Assembly: GCA_020433835.1 (NCBI GenBank)
Contig: JAGRBY010000214.1
Coordinates: 1 to 10,620 of the forward strand
Direction of reading: 5' to 3'
Origin: Anaerolineae bacterium
GTDB lineage: Bacteria > Chloroflexota > Anaerolineae > 4572-78 > J111
DNA length: 10,620 nt
Shown here: positions 1 through 5,925 of the stretch, piece after piece
Layout: each line of letters begins with the position of its first letter
Position numbering within the stretch: the first letter of the stretch is position 1
Translations under genes and position numbers: made by a program
The notes under the pieces: model-generated
Database searches by the model: none
What the model saw: only the letters and a program-made list of their open reading frames with translations
What the model was told of the DNA's origin: nothing

Positions 1-417
1 CGCCAAATCGAGCAGAATAAAGCCGGCCAGTAGTGTCGTAAAGGTGAAAGCCAGAGCGCCATTGGTTCGCATCGAACCCACCCACATAATAACAGTGTAG
101 AGCGTCCAAGCGACTAAGAACCAACCTACATCGTTTCCGTCAGAAGGAAATACTTCAAAATGGTTGCCGATGAAGATTAAGCCTAACGCAATCCAGAATG
201 CACCGTAAGCGGTAAAGGCACTGTAACCGAAATTGTTACCCGTTTTCATTTCTTGCAACCCGGCAATTAACTGCGCCGTGCCACCAAAGATAAGCCCTAG
301 CCAAATTACCGGGCCAACACCGGCCCAGCCCACATTGTGGAATTGTAACATCAACGTAGTTAAGCCAAACGCTGCCAAACCTACTACTGCCGGATTACCT
401 AATTTTTGGTCGTTCAT
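1..417 (-). CDS. satP: Acetate uptake transporter, GPR1/FUN34/YaaH (SatP) family, C-terminus cut by window edge
   Basis: Inner-membrane carrier or channel that takes up acetate, and in some homologues succinate, with protons. The minus strand is open from ATG at 415-417 to base 1, giving 139 residues; the family is usually about 190-200, so roughly the last quarter lies outside the window. Seen directly: the N-terminal family motif NPAVVGL (residues 8-14), then hydrophobic segments near 15-25, 32-54, 66-83, 98-114 and 121-139, and the motif GGTAQLIAGLQE (45-56), typical of the family. The start is supported by AAAGGAGT (425-432) seven bases upstream. The gene is divergent from alr across a long AT-rich gap. 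I found no convincing -35/-10 pair for it. The symbol is by family resemblance only, and substrate preference cannot be read from this fragment. Confidence 0.94.
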   Translation of the reverse strand, partial: MNDQKLGNPAVVGLAAFGLTTLMLQFHNVGWAGVGPVIWLGLIFGGTAQLIAGLQEMKTGNNFGYSAFTAYGAFWIALGLIFIGNHFEVFPSDGNDVGWFLVAWTLYTVIMWVGSMRTNGALAFTFTTLLAGFILLDLA

Positions 418-702
418 TTTATATACTCCTTTGTATAGTGCTTCAAATAGAAATTGTTAGCTGTTGTTACCTAAAAGTTCCCTTGTGAAAATTGAATTTA
501 TCTATGTTATACTAAAAAGTACCAGCCTTACTTATAAAATTAACAATAGATATTACCCGTATCTACTATATTATTTATGTGAAGCGCTTAAAACATTAAT
601 GCAGTAATGTGGCACTTCTGCTCAGCGAAATCGCCGGTTGGCGATGGCTGTTATCCCCATAATTAGCATCCGTATGAACGGAAATACAAACAGATAAGCT
701 CG

Positions 703-724
703 ATGTTGTTAACGTTAACAACAT
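703..724. promoter_or_regulatory. Perfect 22-base palindrome, LacI/CcpA-type operator candidate
   Basis: Each 11-base arm reads ATGTTGTTAAC on its own strand, and the axis lies between 713 and 714 on a central CG. The inner 14 bases, TGTTAACGTTAACA (707-720), fit the published cre consensus TGWNANCGNTNWCA position by position; a central CG is typical of LacI-family operators. The site covers the -35 box of the promoter at 706-734, where a bound repressor would block RNA polymerase. Which regulator binds it, and whether it acts on satP, the small ORF or alr, is inference. Confidence 0.6.
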
Positions 725-734
725 TGCTTAAAAT
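706..734 (+). promoter_or_regulatory. Sigma70-type promoter under the palindromic operator
   Basis: TTGTTA (706-711) and TAAAAT (729-734) are separated by 17 bases, matching the -35 and -10 consensus at 4/6 and 5/6 positions. The start of transcription would be near 741, about 27 bases before the small ORF at 768 and about 338 bases before alr. It is one of the better-matching promoters in the window, and its -35 box lies inside the palindrome, which points to repression. Confidence 0.45.
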
Positions 735-767
735 AGATATTTAATTTTCCAAAAGTGAGATAGGGAG

Positions 768-920
768 ATGATGTTGAGACAACGAAAGTCGAGACCGTGT
801 AAGCGTTTTGTATCGGCACATAAGAAATATCTATATACTGTGTGCGAAACTATAGCCGTCTGGTTAAAAAATGATAAGGAGCTAAGAATTCTAAAAGATG
901 TCGAACATTTCAGTTTTTAA
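768..920 (+). CDS. Possible small basic protein, 50 aa, unrecognised
   Basis: An open frame from ATG ATG (768-773) to TAA (918-920) would give 50 residues, or 49 from the second ATG. It begins MMLRQRKSRPCKRF, is lysine/arginine-rich in its first half and has a mixed charged C-terminal half (WLKNDKELRILKDVEHF). I recognise no family, signal peptide or membrane segment. In favour: a promoter-like pair ends about 30 bases upstream, and AGGGAG (762-767) is present. Against: that purine run directly touches the first ATG and is only three bases from the second, which is too close, and a frame this short can occur by chance in AT-rich DNA. It could instead be part of an alr leader transcript. Confidence 0.25.
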   Translation: MMLRQRKSRPCKRFVSAHKKYLYTVCETIAVWLKNDKELRILKDVEHFSF

Positions 921-934
921 ATAATGCATTTCAT

Positions 935-950
935 TGTGAAAAACGTCACA
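935..950. promoter_or_regulatory. CRP-type binding site, TGTGA-N6-TCACA
   Basis: TGTGA (935-939) and TCACA (946-950) are separated by exactly six bases, a perfect match to the core bound by CRP-family cAMP receptor proteins. The centre (942/943) is about 136 bases before the alr start and roughly 83 bases before the start of transcription expected from the promoter candidate at 990-1019, a distance compatible with activation from upstream. SatP-type acetate uptake is under CRP control in enterobacteria, but here satP starts more than 500 bases away, so the target is uncertain. Confidence 0.45.
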
Positions 951-989
951 TCAATTTGATGTTGTAATCATAACGCATGACCTATAGAT

Positions 990-1019
990 TTGCACTAGTC
1001 ATATGGCCAGGATTATACC
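990..1019 (+). promoter_or_regulatory. Weak promoter candidate for alr
   Basis: TTGCAC (990-995) and TATACC (1014-1019) are 18 bases apart. They match the consensus at 3/6 and 4/6, so this is weak on its own and would need an activator, for which the CRP-type site upstream is a candidate. The start of transcription would be near 1026, giving a leader of about 53 bases. The -10 box lies in the hairpin at 1005-1024. TTGTAA (962-967) with TATAGA (983-988) is an alternative, with a short 15-base spacer. Confidence 0.25.
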
Positions 1020-1024
1020 TGGTC
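1005..1024. repeat. Short inverted repeat overlapping the alr -10 region
   Basis: GGCCAGG (1005-1011) and CCTGGTC (1018-1024) can pair through seven positions (one of them G-T) around a six-base loop. It coincides with the proposed -10 box, so it reads better as an operator than as an RNA hairpin or terminator; no T-run follows. Confidence 0.35.
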
Positions 1025-1078
1025 AAAACGCGAGAAATCGCTCAAAAATATCAATTTTAGGAGGAGGATAGGCTGCAT

Positions 1079-2215
1079 ATGGTAGACAACGCATCACTTG
1101 ATAGATATTTAACCTGGGCCGAGATCGATCTCAAGGCCGTCAGCCACAATATTCGGAGCATTAAGCAGCATATTCAACCGACGGTAGGGGTAATGGCAGT
1201 GGTGAAAGCCAATGCTTACGGGCATGGTGCCGTACCTATTGCCAAAACGGCGCTGGCCACCGGCGCGGAATGGCTGGCAGTCAACCGCGTAGAGGAAGGG
1301 GTGGCCTTACGCCAAGCCGGCATTGAAGCTCGAACGTTGGTGCTCGGCTACTGTCCGCCGGGGCAAGCCGGGCTGGTGGTCGATAACAACCTCACTCCGG
1401 CAGTCACAACGCCGGCTACAGCGGCAGCACTGGCAGATAGGGCCAGCCGGTTAAACCGCAAATTCCCGGTTCACCTCAAAATCGATACCGGTATGGGGCG
1501 TCTTGGTCTGCTGCCGGAGGAAGTGGTTGATTTCGCCAAAATGCTGGCCGATTGTCCTCCGCTGCAATTAGAGGGTATTTTCTCGCATTTAGCCACCGCC
1601 GACGATCCTGATCCGGCTTTCAGCCGCCAGCAGCTGCGTGTTTATCAGGAGGTTGTACAAGCCATCGAGGCTGCCGGCATCGACATTCCACTACACCATT
1701 TAGCCAACAGCGCCGCCGGATTGCAGCTGCCGGAGACGCATAACCATTTGGTGCGCCTGGGCATCGCTATGTATGGCCTTACACCCTCAACGCGAATAGA
1801 TTTACCCGTTGACTTACGACCGGCCATGACGCTGAAAACGCGTGTGGCCCGGCTGCGCGTGCTTCCCACCGGAGCGTCGGTTGGATATGGACGTACGTTT
1901 TTAGCGCCGCAGCCCACAGCCGTGGCGTTGGCTCCTATCGGCTACGGTGATGGGTATGCCCGACTGTGCTCTAACCGGGGTGAAATGTTAGTTGGCGGTC
2001 GCAGGGCGAAGGTAATTGGCATGGTGTCGATGGATCAAACGTCGCTCGATGTGAGTGGCATCGACTCTATTGCTCAGGATGACGAAATTGTGGTGTTTGG
2101 CCGTCAAGGCGAGGCTACAATTACAGCAGAGGAAGTGGCACGCTGGTCGGAGACGATTAATTACGAGGTCGTTACGCGCTTGGCGGCACGGGTGCCGCGC
2201 TTATACGTGGATTAA
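1079..2215 (+). CDS. alr: Alanine racemase
   Basis: PLP-dependent cytosolic enzyme that interconverts L- and D-alanine, supplying D-alanine for peptidoglycan. Its 378 residues are normal for the family. Seen directly: the N-terminal strand WAEIDLKAVSHN (13-24); the PLP-binding motif AVVKANAYGHGA (40-51) with catalytic Lys43; GMGRLG (138-143) with the PLP-contacting Arg141; HHLANSAA (206-213); the motif SVGYGRTF (267-274) with Tyr270 as the second catalytic base; and the C-terminal barrel motif GMVSMDQT (314-321). The start is set by the family's N-terminal motif and a strong AGGAGGAGG (1059-1067), 11 bases before ATG. It stands alone on its strand, divergent from satP, and overlaps the converging kinase gene by 4 bases at the stop codons. 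No other cell-wall gene is nearby. It is either the housekeeping racemase or a catabolic one; the regulated-looking upstream region leaves the second possible. Confidence 0.97.
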   Translation: MVDNASLDRYLTWAEIDLKAVSHNIRSIKQHIQPTVGVMAVVKANAYGHGAVPIAKTALATGAEWLAVNRVEEGVALRQAGIEARTLVLGYCPPGQAGLVVDNNLTPAVTTPATAAALADRASRLNRKFPVHLKIDTGMGRLGLLPEEVVDFAKMLADCPPLQLEGIFSHLATADDPDPAFSRQQLRVYQEVVQAIEAAGIDIPLHHLANSAAGLQLPETHNHLVRLGIAMYGLTPSTRIDLPVDLRPAMTLKTRVARLRVLPTGASVGYGRTFLAPQPTAVALAPIGYGDGYARLCSNRGEMLVGGRRAKVIGMVSMDQTSLDVSGIDSIAQDDEIVVFGRQGEATITAEEVARWSETINYEVVTRLAARVPRLYVD

Positions 2216-3762
2216 GCATAGGACTCGGCGGGAAGTTCAATCCAGAAGGTGCTGCCATGGCCGACGGTGCTCTCAACCCAGACCCGACCGCCGTGCGCTT
2301 CGACGACGGTTTTGACCAGGTATAGCCCTAAACCTGTTCCCGGCGTCTGGCGCGCCAGGCGATTATCGACCCGGTAGAAACGTTCAAACACGCGTTCTTG
2401 ATCGGCGGGGGGGATGCCAATACCCTCGTCGCTGATGGAGAGGCGCACGGTGCTGTTTTCGCCCGGCATGCCGCGAACTGTGATGGTTCCGCCGTCGGGG
2501 CTGTATTTGATGGCGTTGCCGACGAGGTTGGTTAACACCTCACGCAGACGGTCGTGATCGCCGCGAATGGGCGGAAAATCATCAGGCAGTTCAACCGTGA
2601 TGGTGTGCTTGTCGGTGGTGGCTTGCAGCTTCCTGACCACAGTTTGAACCATACTGGCTAAATCGAGATAGCTTTCTTTAATTTTGAAGCCGCCGGCCTG
2701 CATCCGGCTGGCTTCCAAGAGATTGGTAATGAGGCGGTCGAGCCGGTCGGCTTCCTCTTCGATAACAGCCAAGCCGTCAGCCAGCGTCTTTTTATCCCAA
2801 TCGGCATCCTCGCGGGCCAGCGTGCCGGCATAGCCTTTAATGATGCTGACCGGCGTTTTTAGTTCATGGGAGATAACCGATAGGAGCGTCTGCTTCATCT
2901 CTTCGGCTTCGCGCAGCCGGGTCACATCGCGCACGTTGGCAATGTACTGCGTAATTTCATCGTCTTCATTGCGCTGCGGCGCATAGTTAATTGACAACGT
3001 AACTTTTAAACCATCGGCGCGGAGGTGGGTTCCTTCGACATACAGTTCATCTTCTTGGGGATGAAAAATCTTTCGATCTTGCTGATTCTGTAAACTCAAT
3101 ACTTCATAGCAGGGTTTGCCAATAGCCTCTTCGGCGGGAATGCCGATCATATTGGTCAGGGCTTTGTTCCAGGTTTGGATGATGCGGTAGGCGTTAATCA
3201 TCATCACGCCATCGCCGCTGTTTTGGATGATGGCGTTGAGGCGTTCGCGCTCAGCGCTGACCTGTTGGTACAGCCGGGCGTTGTGAACAGCCACGGCGGC
3301 CTGGTCGGCAAAGGCCCGCAGAACCTGCGTATCGTTGGCGCTAAAGGCAGCCCCCCGCGCCCGAAAAATAAAAATATACCCGATCTTTTCCTCACCGATG
3401 ACCATCGGCAGGGCCACGACCTGGCGCATGGGAATACCCGCCGCCCGCGAGGCAATGGCTAATCGCAGCGAGATATCTTTCTCGGAAACGGAGTCATCTT
3501 CGAGATCTTGCCAGAGAGGTTCAAGCAGGGGGACAGCTTGAAGGGGAAAGCCGATGCTGGCCCGAGGGGCATACGTGCCGTCGGGCATTCGCAGTGTAAT
3601 CAAGCCGGTTTGGCCGGCCATAATTTCGGTGGCACTTTTGAGAATAAGGCTTAGCAGCGACGACAAATCAAGCCGAGCGCTCATAGCCCGGCTGATTTCA
3701 AGCAGATATTCCCGCTGCCGCAAGCGAAAATCGGGAAGCATAAAAGCGTTGGGGTTATCCAC
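2212..3762 (-). CDS. GAF-PAS sensor histidine kinase without membrane segments
   Basis: Orphan sensor kinase, 516 residues, expected to autophosphorylate and pass phosphate to a response regulator not encoded here. Domain order: N-terminal helix then GAF (about 30-165); PAS (about 172-285, opening ERLNAIIQNSGDGVMMIN); HisKA (about 288-355) with acceptor His299 in SVISHELKTP; HATPase_c (about 395-512) with N-box Asn412/Asn416, G1 DEGIGI (445-450), F-box around VFERFYR (458-464) and G2 GTGLGL (475-480). All catalytic boxes look intact. No transmembrane helix or signal peptide is visible, so it should be cytosolic unless held by a partner. The start is GTG (3760-3762), inside the last codons of the TPR gene (8-base overlap); no good ribosome site precedes it, so translation probably depends on coupling. 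ATG at 3739-3741 is an alternative start. The stop overlaps that of alr by 4 bases. Confidence 0.95.
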   Translation of the reverse strand: MDNPNAFMLPDFRLRQREYLLEISRAMSARLDLSSLLSLILKSATEIMAGQTGLITLRMPDGTYAPRASIGFPLQAVPLLEPLWQDLEDDSVSEKDISLRLAIASRAAGIPMRQVVALPMVIGEEKIGYIFIFRARGAAFSANDTQVLRAFADQAAVAVHNARLYQQVSAERERLNAIIQNSGDGVMMINAYRIIQTWNKALTNMIGIPAEEAIGKPCYEVLSLQNQQDRKIFHPQEDELYVEGTHLRADGLKVTLSINYAPQRNEDDEITQYIANVRDVTRLREAEEMKQTLLSVISHELKTPVSIIKGYAGTLAREDADWDKKTLADGLAVIEEEADRLDRLITNLLEASRMQAGGFKIKESYLDLASMVQTVVRKLQATTDKHTITVELPDDFPPIRGDHDRLREVLTNLVGNAIKYSPDGGTITVRGMPGENSTVRLSISDEGIGIPPADQERVFERFYRVDNRLARQTPGTGLGLYLVKTVVEAHGGRVWVESTVGHGSTFWIELPAESYA

Positions 3763-4213
3763 CGTTCATCGAGGTGATTAAAAAGAAAACGGTGCCGCTG
3801 CCAATAGCAAAAACTACAACCGACAGCAGCAGTCCGATGGCGATTAGGGCTACAGTCGGTGGGCCGTCATCCGCGTCAACAAAGCTGTCCGGCACCCGAT
3901 CGTCATCCTCATCGTCATCGCTATCATAATCAGGGGGTTCATCACGGGCTTGCTGGCCCAGCGCTTCGATGAGGGGGTTGGAGCGCGGCTCTAAGTTACG
4001 CAGCCCCTCTTTAGCCGCCTGGCTGCCTTTGTTAATTTTAAGGGCATTTTCGTAGCAAATCCGTTTATCTTCGCTATCGGTTAGTACCTCAGCCAGACCC
4101 AGCCAGGCATCTTCCGAGCGCGGCGTCTCTTGCAAAATAGCTTCAAAAATGAGGCGGGCCTGCTGGAGGTTGCCCTGCTGTATAGCCTGACGGCCATCTT
4201 CAAGAGTCGGCAT
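3755..4213 (-). CDS. Tail-anchored TPR protein with acidic linker
   Basis: 152-residue hypothetical protein. Residues 3-75 look like two tetratricopeptide-type helical hairpins (GNLQQARLIFEAILQETPRS, then AWLGLAEVL and a helix pair carrying CYENALKI), a protein-interaction fold. A strongly acidic, probably disordered stretch follows (about 91-116, with DYDSDDDEDDD at 95-105), then one hydrophobic segment near the C-terminus (about 120-146, VALIAIGLLLSVVVFAIG...) and six residues, SMNGG preceded by T. There is no signal peptide, so the TPR part should face the cytoplasm with the protein anchored by its tail. ATG is preceded by AAAGGAT (4221-4227) at 7 bases and by a good promoter. It overlaps the kinase gene by 8 bases, suggesting co-translation and perhaps a role as membrane anchor or partner of that soluble kinase, which is inference. 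Confidence 0.82.
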   Translation of the reverse strand: MPTLEDGRQAIQQGNLQQARLIFEAILQETPRSEDAWLGLAEVLTDSEDKRICYENALKINKGSQAAKEGLRNLEPRSNPLIEALGQQARDEPPDYDSDDDEDDDRVPDSFVDADDGPPTVALIAIGLLLSVVVFAIGSGTVFFLITSMNGG

Positions 4214-4251
4214 AAGCTCTATCCTTTACGCTGCTTTACATAATCAACTTT

Positions 4252-4280
4252 ATTCTAGCACAGTTGTTTCGATTTGTACA
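4252..4280 (-). promoter_or_regulatory. Promoter of the TPR-kinase unit
   Basis: On the minus strand TGTACA (4275-4280) is followed after 17 bases by TAGAAT (4252-4257), preceded by TGC as in extended -10 promoters. The matches are 4/6 and 5/6. The expected start of transcription, near 4245, leaves a leader of about 32 bases before the TPR gene, with its ribosome site inside. Confidence 0.5.
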
Positions 4281-4366
4281 GATCTTTTTGTCGATTGGGA
4301 TGATAGGTCATGGTATCAGGGAGTTGGGCGGCTGTCAAAGTGCAATGAGCGTGTTATTTAAAAGGC

Positions 4367-4449
4367 AGGTGACAGTCACTTACTGGTCGTAAATTGGCCT
4401 TGGATTAGCCCAAACAGGTCGATTTAAGGCGTCCAAGTGACTGTCACCT
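4367..4449. repeat. 83-base element bounded by perfect 15-base inverted repeats
   Basis: AGGTGACAGTCACTT (4367-4381) and its exact reverse complement AAGTGACTGTCACCT (4435-4449) face each other across 53 bases. Each arm is itself nearly palindromic (GTGAC, one base, GTCAC), so each could also be a separate small hairpin or protein site. The enclosed 53 bases show no coding potential. It may be a mobile palindromic unit or miniature element, a pair of binding sites, or a transcript-end structure below the CotH operon. No target-site duplication is obvious. Confidence 0.7.
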
Positions 4450-4464
4450 TTATACCTGTTGATT

Positions 4465-5157
4465 TTACAAATCAACTTCGTGATGGCCCGTAACCAGGGC
4501 GACTTTGTTGTTGTTGTTCAACTTGCTCAACTCCTGCATCAAATTCGGGGCATCGTTTTGATTTTTTAGCTCGATGCCGTAGACCAGTTCAACCAGGGTA
4601 CCGGCCTGAACCGTCTCCGTGGCGATCAAGTTGTAGCGCGTCAAATAGCGATCAAACACCCGCTCGAACAGCACCTCCGGACGCATATCGGGGGCGACGC
4701 GGATTTTCAAAATCTGCTCGCGCACATCTTTGGCAAACATATTGAGGGTGGTCATGCCCCACATAACAAAACTGATTGCCAAAGTGGCTATCGTCGCCAC
4801 CAAAAAGAAGCGGGTGCCGGCCGCCATGCCGATGGCCATCGCAAAGAAAATATAGCCGACATCGCGCGTGTCTTTAACCGCATTCCGAAAACGGATAATC
4901 GACAGCGCCCCGACCAATGAAAAGGCGCGGGCGATATTCGAGCCAATGATCAGCATAATAACCGCTACGATCATGCTCATCATCACCAAGGTATGGACGT
5001 ACGATTGGGTGTACGAAACGCCCCGGTAGGTAATTTTGTAAACGTAGGCAATAATCAAGGCTAATAGAAAGCTAAACATAATGCTGAGAATGATGTCGCT
5101 GGTATTGAAGACATCGGTATTGTCTTGAAGCGCGTTAAGTATAGCTGAAAAATCCAT
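4465..5157 (-). CDS. DUF4956 integral membrane protein
   Basis: 230-residue membrane protein of family DUF4956, biochemical function unknown. Visible parts: hydrophobic segments at about 21-41, 53-72, 101-113 and 116-136, and the family signature FSLVGALSIIRFRNAVKDTRD (79-99), rich in conserved Arg/Lys/Asp, between the second and third segments. A soluble C-terminal domain (about 145-230) is folded like a small alpha/beta unit and ends in an Asn run (SKLNNNNKVA). ATG follows the polymerase stop directly (TGAATG); its ribosome site AGAGGT (5164-5169) lies inside the end of the upstream gene, six bases away. DUF4956 genes are known to sit beside VTC-type polymerase genes, so a role as membrane partner, scaffold or conduit for that enzyme's product is a reasonable inference. 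Confidence 0.95.
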   Translation of the reverse strand: MDFSAILNALQDNTDVFNTSDIILSIMFSFLLALIIAYVYKITYRGVSYTQSYVHTLVMMSMIVAVIMLIIGSNIARAFSLVGALSIIRFRNAVKDTRDVGYIFFAMAIGMAAGTRFFLVATIATLAISFVMWGMTTLNMFAKDVREQILKIRVAPDMRPEVLFERVFDRYLTRYNLIATETVQAGTLVELVYGIELKNQNDAPNLMQELSKLNNNNKVALVTGHHEVDL

Positions 5158-5925
5158 TCAAAAACCTCTATAAGCGATGCGCTGGGTTTGCAGCAGCGAT
5201 TTTGATTGCTCGAGCGCAGCGCAGTATTTGCTGATGCGCCGTAGGGTGAAATTGTACCGACCGATCATCTCGGTCAGCCAGTAGGGAACACGATAGTTAA
5301 CTTTAATTTCCATAATACACCACTGCGGCGGCAAAAAGAATTTGCTGACCGCCTGGTCGGTTGACAGCAGTGAGAGCGCGTGGGTACGCCCTTTTAGGTT
5401 GGTATCGAAAGTAATGCGCAGGCCGTCTTCGTACTCACTGCCGTCGAAAGCCCGACGATCGTAGCTAACCACACAGGCCGGCCGGAGTTGGAGCGTGGCT
5501 TGCAGGTAGCGTATCTCGCTGACAATCTCGCGGTCGGTTTCCGACATCTCGGCTTCTTCAGGGACGGTTTCGCCCTGGCTGCACAGCACCTCAGCCGAGG
5601 CATACGACATCACCACCCGTTTTTTTTGCAGCGTTTTGTTAATTCGCTGCTTGATTTCCACAAAGCAAGACGTTTCAGGAGTAACAATCGTGTCGCCGTA
5701 AACCCGGATGCGCACCTTGCGCCGGAATTTATGCCCTTCAACTTTATCCCAGTAAGCTTGATAATCATCAGTATCGTGGTACAGGCTGGTGATGCTATAG
5801 CGGCCGTAGGCATCGCCGCTGTCGTCCGGCTCAACATAGTTGGGCAAAATTTCGACAAATTCGGCAACCTGCTCGCGGGTCAAAAGATATTTGAGTTCAT
5901 AGCGGCTAAATTGTTTGATGCGCAT
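5158..5925 (-). CDS. VTC-domain polyphosphate polymerase
   Basis: 255-residue single VTC domain. In yeast Vtc4 this tunnel-shaped fold makes polyphosphate from ATP, with basic residues lining the tunnel and a glutamate holding the metal. Corresponding features are visible: RYELKYLL (8-15, Glu10 and Lys12); RRKVRIRVYG (68-77, Arg72 and Arg74); FVEIKQRINKTLQKKR (88-103, Glu90, Lys92 and a Lys-rich stretch); VSYDRRAF (153-160); MEIKVNY (205-211, Glu206 and Lys208); and SKYCAAL (232-238). The tunnel therefore looks complete. No membrane segment, SPX or other domain is fused, so it probably relies on the adjacent DUF4956 protein for membrane attachment. Its ATG follows the CotH-protein stop with no gap (TAGATG); the ribosome site is weak (TTGGAA, about 8 bases away), pointing to coupled translation. 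Polyphosphate as product is known for the fold; activity here is inferred. Confidence 0.92.
   Translation of the reverse strand: MRIKQFSRYELKYLLTREQVAEFVEILPNYVEPDDSGDAYGRYSITSLYHDTDDYQAYWDKVEGHKFRRKVRIRVYGDTIVTPETSCFVEIKQRINKTLQKKRVVMSYASAEVLCSQGETVPEEAEMSETDREIVSEIRYLQATLQLRPACVVSYDRRAFDGSEYEDGLRITFDTNLKGRTHALSLLSTDQAVSKFFLPPQWCIMEIKVNYRVPYWLTEMIGRYNFTLRRISKYCAALEQSKSLLQTQRIAYRGF

Larger units (their letters stand above)
418..1078. other. Long AT-rich divergent intergenic region between satP and alr
   Basis: These 661 bases separate two divergent genes and are clearly more AT-rich than the flanking coding DNA. They hold the satP ribosome binding site (425-432), a LacI-type core AAGCGCTT (582-589), a perfect 22-base palindrome (703-724) over a promoter, a weak 50-codon ORF (768-920), a CRP-type site (935-950), a second promoter candidate and hairpin (990-1024), and the alr ribosome binding site (1059-1067). 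No tRNA, riboswitch or clear rho-independent terminator was recognised. Its length and number of sites suggest at least one more transcription unit, or substantial regulation, besides the two flanking genes. Confidence 0.7.
4214..4464. other. Intergenic region between the kinase unit and the CotH operon
   Basis: It contains the promoter and ribosome site of the TPR gene (4221-4280) and the 83-base inverted-repeat element (4367-4449). At its right edge a small palindrome, TTGATTT-TAC-AAATCAA (4459-4475), overlaps the DUF4956 stop codon. No T-rich tract follows either stem on the minus strand, so a classical terminator for the CotH operon is not evident. No credible ORF was found. Confidence 0.7.

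Noticed and set aside
582..589. Second full LacI-type operator
   Set aside because: Only the eight-base core AAGCGCTT is symmetric; the flanks do not match, so it is noted only as a possible weak site.
481..600. Minus-strand promoter for satP
   Set aside because: Several -10-like boxes occur (TATAAC at 506-511, TAATAT), but none has a credible -35 at 16-18 bases in this AT-rich stretch.
4367..4449. CRISPR array
   Set aside because: There are only two copies and they are inverted, not direct repeats; no further units follow.
4459..4475. Terminator at the end of the DUF4956 gene
   Set aside because: The seven-base stem is AT-rich, overlaps the stop codon and has no T-run after it on the minus strand.
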